DNA of 12,292 nt from Acetobacteraceae bacterium (lineage in GTDB: Bacteria > Pseudomonadota > Alphaproteobacteria > Acetobacterales > Acetobacteraceae), in contig JAFAHH010000303.1 of NCBI GenBank assembly GCA_019237355.1, positions 1-12,292 of the forward strand, in the 5' to 3' direction. Shown piece by piece: positions 1 to 6,689 of this stretch (its first letter is position 1; each line of letters begins with the position of its first letter). Under the pieces are notes generated by a model. It was given only the letters and a program-made list of their open reading frames with translations. It had not been told where the DNA came from and made no database searches. Position numbers and translations under genes: made by a program.

Positions 1-2196
1 AAGGCTCTCGACCTTATGGAAAAATTCGAACGCAACGCCGCGTTGCCGGAGCACGCGGTAAAGGGGCGTGAAGACGGTATCTCCCATGCCCGCCTGCATG
101 GTCCAGAAGAGCGCACCCTTATAGGTGAGCATCAAGCGCATGAGGCCGTGAGTGGTGGTGCCGGCGGCAAGTGCGGGGCGATTTGTGTTGCCTCCGGCAA
201 AGCCAAATACATAGTCATAGGTCGCTCGCACTGCGGGGGAACTAAGCGTGCTCACATGCGCCCCATGCCGCCGGAGCCAATCGCGCCATTCCTCGTCATC
301 GGCGGCCGCGAAGCCGCGAAAGATCAGCCCATCCGTGATCATGCCGGTGATGGTCGCCAAGCCTAGGTCCAGGAGCTGCGAGATGCGGCGGAAATCGTCG
401 TCGCTGATCTCGAGATCGGGATGAAGCACCTGATCCGCTCGCAGCGCGCGAATAAGCCGCCAAACCTGCAGGATCTGCATAGGGCTAAGCGGGCCTAGGC
501 GCGCTGCATGCTGGGCGAGGGCGTACGCGTCATGCAAAACCGTGCCCCCCGTGTCGCGGAAAAGCTCGTTGGCTTCGGTGGCCCGAGCCCGCAACGTGGG
601 GTGGCGCGGTGCTCGCAGCGCTGGTTGGGCAGCCGCTACGGCTGCGCGGGTGGTGAGCTTCCGGCGGGCCGGATGGGTGGCAAGTGCCGATTGCAGGCGC
701 GGCGATGCATGGGGCAGGAGCGCGATCATCCCAGCCAGCAGCTCCGGCAGGTATTGGTGCGGATGCGCTGGGACGAAAGGATCGCCTTCGCCGGGCGTCG
801 CGGCATTACGCCAGGTATCGATGTTCCAGCTCTTCCAGGTGCCCCCGGTGTTGTCTTCGAGAGTGACGAGACTGTGCGGCTTGAACGCATCATCGATTGT
901 TGCCAGCGGCGAGCCGGGAGGCCGGCCAAGCTGAGCATAACAGTTTCGCATGATACGGAACGCATTCTCGTAGAACCCGGCCCAGACATGCAGGCCATGC
1001 TCTTCGATCCGCTGGCCGAATTTGGCGTTGCGCCCGCTGGCGCCTTTGCCTCCTAAGCGCCAGCCCATTTGATAGACAGTGATGTCGTACAGATCCTGCC
1101 AATCGGGACTTTGCGTGAGCGCCCACGCGGCGCAGAGCGAGCCGGTGCCGCCCCCGAGTATGGCGATCTTGCGCTTGGGGGGCAGGTTCCAGCGCAGGTT
1201 TGCCCTTTGGGCGGGCTGATCGGAACGCGGCCGCTGGCTACGGGTTGACCGCACCTCGATCCACTCGCGCGGCAACGGCGGTGTCAGGTGCCAATGCGAG
1301 GTCATTTGGAATGCCGCGGGAAGTGAATCGAGGCCGGAAGCGCTGTAGGTTCCGCCGCCGAAATTTGGCGCGGCCTCCGGGGCGAGGGTGAGATCGGCTG
1401 TAATGGGCGCGACGGTCCTAACTTTATGAAGGCGGAAGGAAAGCACCGAGCCGATCTCGACGCCGGGCATCGGCTCGGCCAACAGCGGTTGGTTCAGCAA
1501 GCGCTCGATTGAACTCCACCCCGGACATGTGTGGGGCGGACGCCCGGCCCCTTGCGGGGTGAAGCGCGCTTCGGCAAGGAGCTGGCTATCATCGAAGCCG
1601 GTAATCGTATACTGGCCGGATCGGGCTCTGATTTGGGCGAGTTGCTTGGCGTAGCCGTAGAGGAATAACCCGGCGAGCACTGGGGGCAGGCGGTCTAGCC
1701 ATAGCCGGGGCAGGTAAGCGAACGGCCCCTCATACGCATAGCCCATTTCGCATGCGTAGACGTCCGGCACTGCGATGACCGCCTCGTCGTAATTCCACCC
1801 CGGCAAAGGCCAAACGCTCGGCCGGACATCATCCTGGCGGCCAAAGAAAAAGACGACGGGATGCTTCGATTCAAGGCCGGAACCGAGCTCCAAGGGGGGC
1901 GGCAGCATCCTTTGGACCAATGCGGTATCGAGCAGCAAAACGGCCACACTCGCCTCGTAGGTTCCCCGGCCGTGAACGGGGAAGTGAGGCCAGGCTGGGC
2001 GAATCATTCCCAGCTCTAGCCTGGGCTCTCGGCCGGCCAGAGCTTCAGGCCAGGAGGCCGCGAAGTGCTTCAATCTTGCGGCCGCCCGGCCGGGCAATGC
2101 GTTCGGGTCGCGTCGGATCAGCCGGTTCAGCGTGCTCGCCGCAACATGGCCCGCCCACGGACCGATCTGCAGCAAGGAAGGGGGCGTTCTGGGCAT
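1..2196 (-). CDS. Acetoacetate-decarboxylase-like domain fused to FAD-dependent amine-oxidase-type oxidoreductase (C-terminus outside window)
   Basis: The frame is open for 732 codons, from the ATG at 2196 to the window edge; an in-frame TGA lies shortly upstream (about 2249), so this ATG is the natural start. Residues about 60-310 resemble the acetoacetate decarboxylase fold: NYDEAVIAVPDVY (about 134-146), then YLPRLWLDRLPPVLAGLFLYGYAKQLAQI, matching the family pattern in which the Schiff-base lysine sits in YPKKLA. Here the lysine is K184 and the next residue is Q185. An Arg/Pro-rich linker leads to a dinucleotide-binding motif, ILGGGTGSL (G348-G352), and then to VYQMGWRLGGKGASGRN (374-390) and IEEHGLHVWAGFYENAF, typical of a family of large FAD/NAD(P)-binding amine-oxidase-like proteins. 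The remaining residues to 732 keep the same frame. The fusion is read directly; the chemistry (decarboxylation or imine formation coupled to flavin oxidation) is inference. The substrate is unknown. The Shine-Dalgarno is weak (GGA about 9 bases upstream). The gene diverges from the hydrolase operon. Confidence 0.85.
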   Translation of the reverse strand, partial: MPRTPPSLLQIGPWAGHVAASTLNRLIRRDPNALPGRAAARLKHFAASWPEALAGREPRLELGMIRPAWPHFPVHGRGTYEASVAVLLLDTALVQRMLPPPLELGSGLESKHPVVFFFGRQDDVRPSVWPLPGWNYDEAVIAVPDVYACEMGYAYEGPFAYLPRLWLDRLPPVLAGLFLYGYAKQLAQIRARSGQYTITGFDDSQLLAEARFTPQGAGRPPHTCPGWSSIERLLNQPLLAEPMPGVEIGSVLSFRLHKVRTVAPITADLTLAPEAAPNFGGGTYSASGLDSLPAAFQMTSHWHLTPPLPREWIEVRSTRSQRPRSDQPAQRANLRWNLPPKRKIAILGGGTGSLCAAWALTQSPDWQDLYDITVYQMGWRLGGKGASGRNAKFGQRIEEHGLHVWAGFYENAFRIMRNCYAQLGRPPGSPLATIDDAFKPHSLVTLEDNTGGTWKSWNIDTWRNAATPGEGDPFVPAHPHQYLPELLAGMIALLPHASPRLQSALATHPARRKLTTRAAVAAAQPALRAPRHPTLRARATEANELFRDTGGTVLHDAYALAQHAARLGPLSPMQILQVWRLIRALRADQVLHPDLEISDDDFRRISQLLDLGLATITGMITDGLIFRGFAAADDEEWRDWLRRHGAHVSTLSSPAVRATYDYVFGFAGGNTNRPALAAGTTTHGLMRLMLTYKGALFWTMQAGMGDTVFTPLYRVLRQRGVAFEFFHKVESL

Positions 2197-2272
2197 GAAC
2201 TGGTTCCGTGCTTGGGGCGAGAACTCTATGGTGCTCGTGTCCGGTCAACTTAGAAAGCGGGATCGGCGATAC

Positions 2273-2303
2273 TTGACACGACACGGCCTCGCCCGCGCAT
2301 AAA
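2273..2303 (+). promoter_or_regulatory. Candidate promoter for the hydrolase operon, possibly giving a leaderless mRNA
   Basis: A perfect -35 hexamer, TTGACA, lies at 2273-2278. A -10-like CATAAA (4 of 6 matches) lies at 2298-2303 after a 19-bp spacer, which is long. Transcription starting 6 bases after this hexamer would begin at or next to the ATG at 2309. No Shine-Dalgarno sequence is visible before that ATG, which fits a leaderless transcript. The -35 element is solid by eye; the -10 element is weak. Confidence 0.4.
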
Positions 2304-2308
2304 GACCG

Positions 2309-3166
2309 ATGCGTACCATACGGATTTCGTTCGTTTTTCTGCTCCTGCTCGTTTGCCAGACTGGGATCGCCCAAACCGTCCAGAGCCGGTTTATCCTGAC
2401 CAGCGATGGGGTCCGGCTGCACTATCTGGAAGCGGGGCGGCGGCATGCCCATACGATCCTCTTCGTGCCCGGCTGGACGATGCCTGCTTGGGTCTATGGG
2501 CCGCAGATTACGTATTTTGCCCGCAGCTATCACGTGATTGCGCTCGATCCGCGCGGCCAGGGAGAATCGGAGGCGCCCCCTACAGGCTATGAGCCGAATA
2601 GGCGGGCTCAGGACATCGCCGAGGTCATCGCGAATGCGGGTGGGCGGCGGCCGGTGGTGGTGGTGGGCTGGTCCCTCGGGGTTCTGGACACCCTCGCCTA
2701 TGTCCGGAAATACGGTGATGCGCGGCTTGCAGGACTGGTGCTGATCGATAATTCGGTGGGCGAGGACCCACCGCCGGCGCCGCATCGGTATCAACGCTCC
2801 GCCCCTGTACCGCACGATATTTACATGCGCCGCTTCGTGCGTAGCATGTTTCGCAAGCCGCAGCCTGAAGAGTATATCGAGAGCCTTACTGAAGCGGCGC
2901 TGCGGACCCCGGAATTTGCGAGCGCCGAGCTGCTGGCGTATCCGGTGCCCCGGAGCTATTGGCGGGAAGCGATCTACTCCACCCTCAAGCCGATCCTTTA
3001 TGCGGTCCGGCCGGGCTTTGCGGGCCAAGCGGAGAATCTCACCCGCCGGCATCCCTCGGCCGAATCGGTCGTGTTTGCCGATGCGGGGCATGCGTTGTTC
3101 ATCGACGAGGCGGCGCGCTTCAATGCGACTATGGAGGACTTCATTCACCGCCGGATCTGGCCATGA
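2309..3166 (+). CDS. Exported alpha/beta hydrolase
   Basis: This 285-residue serine hydrolase of the alpha/beta fold opens with a Sec-type signal peptide: MRTIRIS, a hydrophobic core FVFLLLLVC, and a likely cut near A21/Q22. The peptide supports the ATG at 2309. Fold landmarks are in order: VPGW (53-56, oxyanion region), ALDPRGQGESE (78-88), the nucleophile elbow GWSLG with S122, and the catalytic histidine H261 in DAGHALF. The acid usually found after strand 7 is not obvious, since that region reads YAVRPGFAGQAENL. D147, after strand 6 (LVLIDNSVG), is an alternative seen in some hydrolases. A C16 in the leader could suggest a lipobox (LLVC), but the residue after it is Q, so lipidation is unlikely. 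The stop overlaps the next start as ATGA (3163-3166), so the gene is probably translationally coupled to the membrane protein. It is the first gene of the operon. The substrate is unknown; an esterase or similar periplasmic hydrolase is likely. Confidence 0.88.
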   Translation: MRTIRISFVFLLLLVCQTGIAQTVQSRFILTSDGVRLHYLEAGRRHAHTILFVPGWTMPAWVYGPQITYFARSYHVIALDPRGQGESEAPPTGYEPNRRAQDIAEVIANAGGRRPVVVVGWSLGVLDTLAYVRKYGDARLAGLVLIDNSVGEDPPPAPHRYQRSAPVPHDIYMRRFVRSMFRKPQPEEYIESLTEAALRTPEFASAELLAYPVPRSYWREAIYSTLKPILYAVRPGFAGQAENLTRRHPSAESVVFADAGHALFIDEAARFNATMEDFIHRRIWP

Positions 3167-5604
3167 AACGATTCTTACCGCTGTTTTTTGTTTCGTTCAC
3201 GGCGGTGGGGTATGAGATCGCGCTGACCCGCTATTTCGCCGTGGCCAAATGGTCCGAATATGGATATTGGGTGATTTCTATCGTCATGGCTGGGTTTGCG
3301 CTCAGCGGGGTGGTGCTGGCCCTGTGCCGGGACTGGTTCGTGCGTCACAGCGCGGTCTTGATGGCGGCGCTGCCGGCTGCGCTTCTGGCAGCCGCGGCGC
3401 TTGGTTTCTTCTGCACCATCATCAATCCTTTCAATCCGCTGCAATTGCAGAATCCGGCGACCTTCGCCTCGCAGCTTTGGAACATTGGGGGCTATTACGC
3501 CGGCCTGCTGCCGTTTTTCTTCCTGGCCGGGTTGTTCATCGGCCTAAACTTTGTGTTGAACGCGGGCCAGATCGGGCGCGCCTATGGCTACGACCTGACC
3601 GGTGCTGGAGCGGGCGCCCTCGTGGTTCTGCTTCTTATGTTCCTAGTGCCCCCGTTCCGGCTGGTTCCGGTATTGCTGGCGGCGTTGTTGGGTGCGGCGG
3701 TTTTTGGTCTGTCTCACCGGCGCCTGGGTTTGATCGCGACCGGGCTGGTCTTTATCGCGGCCGAGGCATTGTTACTGCTGGGCCCTCAGGCGAGCTATAA
3801 TGATTTCAAAGCGATCTATGCCCCCCTGCACACGCCGGATGCGCGGATTGTGGCGCGGGTGAATAGGCCCAGCGGCGAATACCTGCTGCTGGATGATTTC
3901 ACTGAGCGCGTCGATACCGATATTTCGAACAATGCCGCGATGCTTGGCCTGCACGGTCCACCTCAGACCTTCGGGCTTTACCGGGATGGCACGCGGATTG
4001 CCGCCTTGCCCAAGGGCGACCGGGTGGATGTGGGATATGCCGGAGCGACCCTTGGGGCATTACCTTACGAAATCCTACGGCACCCGCGCGTGTTGCTCGT
4101 CGGGGCTTCGGGCGGATTCCGGGCGGCTGAGGCCCAGGCTTTGGGTGCGCGGCAGGTTCAGGTGCTCGAGCCCGAGCCTGTGGTGCGCGAGGCTATCCGG
4201 CACGGGCTTGGTCCTGCCGGGCCTACCCCGCGGCAGGCGGCGGCCGGTGCCATTTCGGGCGCGAGCCCGATTGCCGCAGCACGTGCCGGCGGACCCTATG
4301 AGCTGATCGATATTGCGCCCGACTTCCTGGATTCGGCCGAGGCCAATGCTTCAGCCCTGACCGCGGACGCCATCACCGGGTATTTGCGCCATCTGCAACC
4401 CGGTGGGATTGTCTCGATCCCGGTCTCCATCCGGGATTTCCCAAGCTACGCGATCCGCATGCTGGCGACGGTCCGAGCCGCACTCGTGGGGGCCGGTATA
4501 GCCGACCCCGCCCAGCACGTTGTCGCGTATCGGTCGGCCTGGAACGTGCGGCTGCTGGTCTCGAACGCGCCGTGGACGCGGGATCAGCTCGCCGCGGTCC
4601 GGCAATTCTGCGACGACAGGTCGTTCGACGTTTCCTACTATCCTGGCATCGACCCGGCCGCAGTCCGGGCCAGGATCTATAATGATCTGCCCGCGGTCGG
4701 TTTCGCGGAAGGCGAGGTGGAGTCCTCCGGCCCGGACGACGCGATTGCGGATGAGGCGGCAGCGGTGCTGGCCGGGTCGGCGACGGCCTCGCAAGAAGCA
4801 TTCAATCTCAGGCCCGCCACATGGGACCGCCCCGCCTTCTATGCGATCCTGCGGTTGGGCCAGCTCAGGACCATCCTGAAACGGCTGGAAATCCTGCCGC
4901 AGGCCGAAATCGGTGCGCTGGTGAACCTGGCGGTGCTTGCGCAAGCGGTGGTGATCGCGGCATTGGTGCTGCTGGTCCCTTTGCTTGCTTCGGGCTCGGT
5001 GCGGGCAGAACCCGGGCAGCTCGTGCGGGCATTGCTATATTTCCCTGCTTTAGGGTTAGGGTTCTTATTCATCGAAATATTTGCAATCGAAAAAGCAAGC
5101 TTCTATCTGAACGACCGCACCACCGGGTTCGCCCTGGTGCTGACCGGCATGCTGATCTTCTCTGGGGTTGGCAGCATGCTCTCCAGCCGGTTGGGGGCCA
5201 GGCGGGGTCTGCGGTTCACGGCAGCGCTGGTAGTGATCTGGAGCGGGCTGCTGCTGGCTTGGCTGCAGCCGGCGATGCTGGCAAGCTTAAACTGGCCCTG
5301 GCTGGTCCGCGGGGGGCTGGTGCTAGCGGTGATTGCACCCGTCTCCTTGGCGCTCGGTCTGCCTTTCCCGCTCGGCCTGGCGCAAACCGGGTCGGGCCGT
5401 CTGCTCGCTTGGGCTTGGGGGCTGAATGGCGCTTTTTCGGTAGTGGCCACGCCGGTGGCCAACCTGGTTGTGCGCCAGGCAGGGTTTCAACCTCTTCTAC
5501 TCGGGGCGGCGATGCTGTATATATTAGCGTTTGCTACATTCCCCGCGAGCAGGAAGCGTAGGCAGTGGCAGGAGTTACCGGCGGCATTACACGGCGTGGA
5601 TTGA
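3163..5604 (+). CDS. 14-helix membrane protein with a central spermidine-synthase-like Rossmann domain
   Basis: The start is the ATG at 3163, overlapping the hydrolase stop (ATGA); a longer in-frame extension to 2959 only re-reads the hydrolase gene. The protein has 813 residues. About seven hydrophobic segments (near 4-26, 36-55, 64-87, 112-132, 145-164, 166-184, 187-206) precede a soluble domain at about 210-585. About seven more follow (near 587-612, 619-645, 656-675, 685-702, 713-735, 749-768, 777-793). The soluble part holds a nucleotide-binding strand-loop, RVLLVGASGGF (309-319), and an acidic end of strand 2 at E336 (VLEPEP), as in polyamine aminopropyltransferases. YELIDIAPD (379-387) occupies the place of the catalytic DxxDP loop but is not canonical. 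The segment GLGFLFIEIFAIEKASFYL followed by SGVGSMLSS is a hallmark I recall from membrane 'spermidine synthase-like' proteins. Family assignment is good; the reaction is unknown. Soluble SpeE is about 290 residues, so this is not a housekeeping spermidine synthase. Positive charges in loops predict both termini in the cytoplasm. Confidence 0.85.
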   Translation: MKRFLPLFFVSFTAVGYEIALTRYFAVAKWSEYGYWVISIVMAGFALSGVVLALCRDWFVRHSAVLMAALPAALLAAAALGFFCTIINPFNPLQLQNPATFASQLWNIGGYYAGLLPFFFLAGLFIGLNFVLNAGQIGRAYGYDLTGAGAGALVVLLLMFLVPPFRLVPVLLAALLGAAVFGLSHRRLGLIATGLVFIAAEALLLLGPQASYNDFKAIYAPLHTPDARIVARVNRPSGEYLLLDDFTERVDTDISNNAAMLGLHGPPQTFGLYRDGTRIAALPKGDRVDVGYAGATLGALPYEILRHPRVLLVGASGGFRAAEAQALGARQVQVLEPEPVVREAIRHGLGPAGPTPRQAAAGAISGASPIAAARAGGPYELIDIAPDFLDSAEANASALTADAITGYLRHLQPGGIVSIPVSIRDFPSYAIRMLATVRAALVGAGIADPAQHVVAYRSAWNVRLLVSNAPWTRDQLAAVRQFCDDRSFDVSYYPGIDPAAVRARIYNDLPAVGFAEGEVESSGPDDAIADEAAAVLAGSATASQEAFNLRPATWDRPAFYAILRLGQLRTILKRLEILPQAEIGALVNLAVLAQAVVIAALVLLVPLLASGSVRAEPGQLVRALLYFPALGLGFLFIEIFAIEKASFYLNDRTTGFALVLTGMLIFSGVGSMLSSRLGARRGLRFTAALVVIWSGLLLAWLQPAMLASLNWPWLVRGGLVLAVIAPVSLALGLPFPLGLAQTGSGRLLAWAWGLNGAFSVVATPVANLVVRQAGFQPLLLGAAMLYILAFATFPASRKRRQWQELPAALHGVD
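5551..5556 (+). promoter_or_regulatory. Ribosome binding site selecting the GTG start of the methyltransferase
   Basis: AGGAAG lies 8 bases before the GTG at 5565, inside the 3' end of the membrane-protein gene. It supports the GTG start over the ATG at 5604, which would overlap the upstream stop but would remove the twin-arginine motif. Confidence 0.6.
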
Positions 5605-6422
5605 TGGGGTCGGCAGCCGCGATCGGTTTGGCGCGGCCGGGCTTCGCGGCGGGATGGACCCGCAGCGCTTACGAGCATGCGATGGAGCGTTCTGGCCGGC
5701 CAGTAAGCTTGACGGACGCCCAATTCGAGGCGATTGAAGCGCGCAAACCTGCCGCTCTGAGACACATTCAGTCGTATCTTCAGGAGCGGCTCGGCTCCGC
5801 CGATCCGGGTGTAATGGCGGCTTTCGAGGCGGTTCCACGCGAGTACTTTCATTATATTTACTCGGAGCACCGCGCGACGCCGGATGATGCTTACGAGGAT
5901 ACGCCGAAGCCTTGGGCGCTGGGCTATGGGTCGGCGCTATCGGACTACCTTGGCCAGGCTTACATGACGCAGATTGCCAAGCCCGGGCCGGAAGACACCA
6001 CGCTGGAAATTGGCACGGGCAGCGGGTTTCAGAGCGCGCTGCTTTCGCGCATCGTCCGCGACGCCTACACCATCGAGATCATCGAGCCGTTAGGCCGTGC
6101 TGTCAGCCGGATCTTTGCCCCGCTGGGCTATTCTAATGTGCATACCCGAATTGGCGATGGATATTATGGCTGGCCCGAGGTGGCGGGCGGGTTCGATATC
6201 ATTATCGTGACCTGCGCGGCGCAATATGCGCCGCCTGACTTGTTCAAGCAACTGAAGGCGGGCGGCCGGATGATCATCCCGATCGGTCAGCCATTCAAGC
6301 GAGGGCAGGTGCTTTACGTTTACACGAAGGATGCGGAAGGCAAGATTCACTCCAAGCGGGATATGGGCGTATTCTTCATCCCGATGACGGGGGTAATGGC
6401 GAAGATGCCGCACCCCGCTTGA
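5565..6422 (+). CDS. Protein-L-isoaspartate O-methyltransferase-like protein with a Tat-type leader
   Basis: The product has 285 residues from the GTG at 5565, overlapping the upstream gene by 40 bases. The N-terminus reads GITRRGLMGSAAAIGLARPGFAAG: a twin-arginine motif (TRRGLM) followed by a short hydrophobic run and a small-residue cleavage region. From about residue 85 the protein follows the isoaspartyl methyltransferase pattern: AVPREYF, ALSDYLGQAYM (replacing the usual GQTIS segment), the AdoMet motif LEIGTGSGFQ (147-156), strand-2 acid E171, GDGYYGWPE (197-205), FDIIIVTCAAQ (about 210-220) and LKAGGRMIIPIG. Cytoplasmic Pcm is about 210 residues, so there is an extra leader and helix of about 70 residues. 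Known Pcm enzymes methylate damaged aspartyl residues in proteins; the exact substrate here is inferred only. The AdoMet motif looks intact, yet the leader points to export, which is odd because AdoMet is cytoplasmic. It is the last gene of the operon. No clear terminator follows it. Confidence 0.87.
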   Translation: MAGVTGGITRRGLMGSAAAIGLARPGFAAGWTRSAYEHAMERSGRPVSLTDAQFEAIEARKPAALRHIQSYLQERLGSADPGVMAAFEAVPREYFHYIYSEHRATPDDAYEDTPKPWALGYGSALSDYLGQAYMTQIAKPGPEDTTLEIGTGSGFQSALLSRIVRDAYTIEIIEPLGRAVSRIFAPLGYSNVHTRIGDGYYGWPEVAGGFDIIIVTCAAQYAPPDLFKQLKAGGRMIIPIGQPFKRGQVLYVYTKDAEGKIHSKRDMGVFFIPMTGVMAKMPHPA

Positions 6423-6595
6423 GCGGCGGTGCGCTCGTGCGGAAACCGCGACGTTGGTGCGCACTTGGGCTGATTGTACCAACCCCGCGCCACGTCGTTG
6501 GCGTATCCGCGCGGAACTGATACGCGGCTTGACGTCGAGACCGCGGCCCTCAGCAAAGCAGTAAGGGTGAGGGTTGTGCTAAATAACTGGCGCAT

Positions 6596-6611
6596 ACATG
6601 CAATAGCATGT
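6596..6611. promoter_or_regulatory. Dyad-symmetric candidate operator next to the -35 element
   Basis: ACATGCAATAGCATGT is a perfect 6-bp inverted repeat with a 4-base spacer. Its last base is the first base of the -35 hexamer of the promoter at 6611-6639. The position suits a dimeric regulator binding site, but no regulator gene is in the window and a chance palindrome is possible. Confidence 0.4.
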
Positions 6612-6639
6612 TGAATCGGAAAATGCCTTCCGGTATAAT
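6611..6639 (+). promoter_or_regulatory. Sigma70-type promoter for the 999-residue protein gene
   Basis: TTGAAT (6611-6616, 4 of 6 matches to TTGACA) and a perfect TATAAT (6634-6639) are separated by exactly 17 bp. Transcription would begin near 6646, giving a leader of about 45 bases with a Shine-Dalgarno before the ATG at 6690. The TTG at 6639 that could extend the reading frame overlaps the -10 box, so it is not a start from this promoter. The rest of 6423-6595 shows only short weak hairpins. Confidence 0.7.
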
Positions 6640-6677
6640 TGCGGCATCAGCACAGCGCTGAGGCGTCAAACCGACGC

Positions 6678-6681
6678 AGGA
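6678..6681 (+). promoter_or_regulatory. Ribosome binding site fixing the ATG at 6690
   Basis: AGGA lies 8 bases before the ATG at 6690. Together with the promoter upstream it supports this start, giving an N-terminus MANPDNSD. Confidence 0.6.
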
Positions 6682-6689
6682 CCAAACAA

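Noticed and set aside
508..1056. 182-codon plus-strand open frame
   Set aside because: It lies antisense to the conserved FAD domain of the minus-strand fusion gene and shows no family pattern.
2244..2249. TTGACC as a -35 box for the divergent fusion gene on the minus strand
   Set aside because: No acceptable -10 hexamer follows at 16-19 bp, so a promoter cannot be supported.
2045..3148. 367-codon open frame on the minus strand across the hydrolase gene
   Set aside because: It is antisense to a clear hydrolase with signal peptide and catalytic motifs, has low-complexity Arg/His/Pro-rich sequence and no recognisable domain. It is a GC-rich shadow frame.
2959..3162. N-terminal extension of the membrane protein to 2959
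   Set aside because: It would re-read the hydrolase gene in another frame; the ATG at 3163 with the ATGA overlap and an immediate first membrane helix is far more likely.
5515..5530. AT-rich TATATATTA as an internal promoter for the methyltransferase
   Set aside because: No -35-like hexamer at suitable spacing; the overlapping gene order suggests co-transcription.
6639..6689. TTG start for the 999-residue protein
   Set aside because: It overlaps the TATAAT box and lacks a ribosome site; the ATG at 6690 has one at the right distance.
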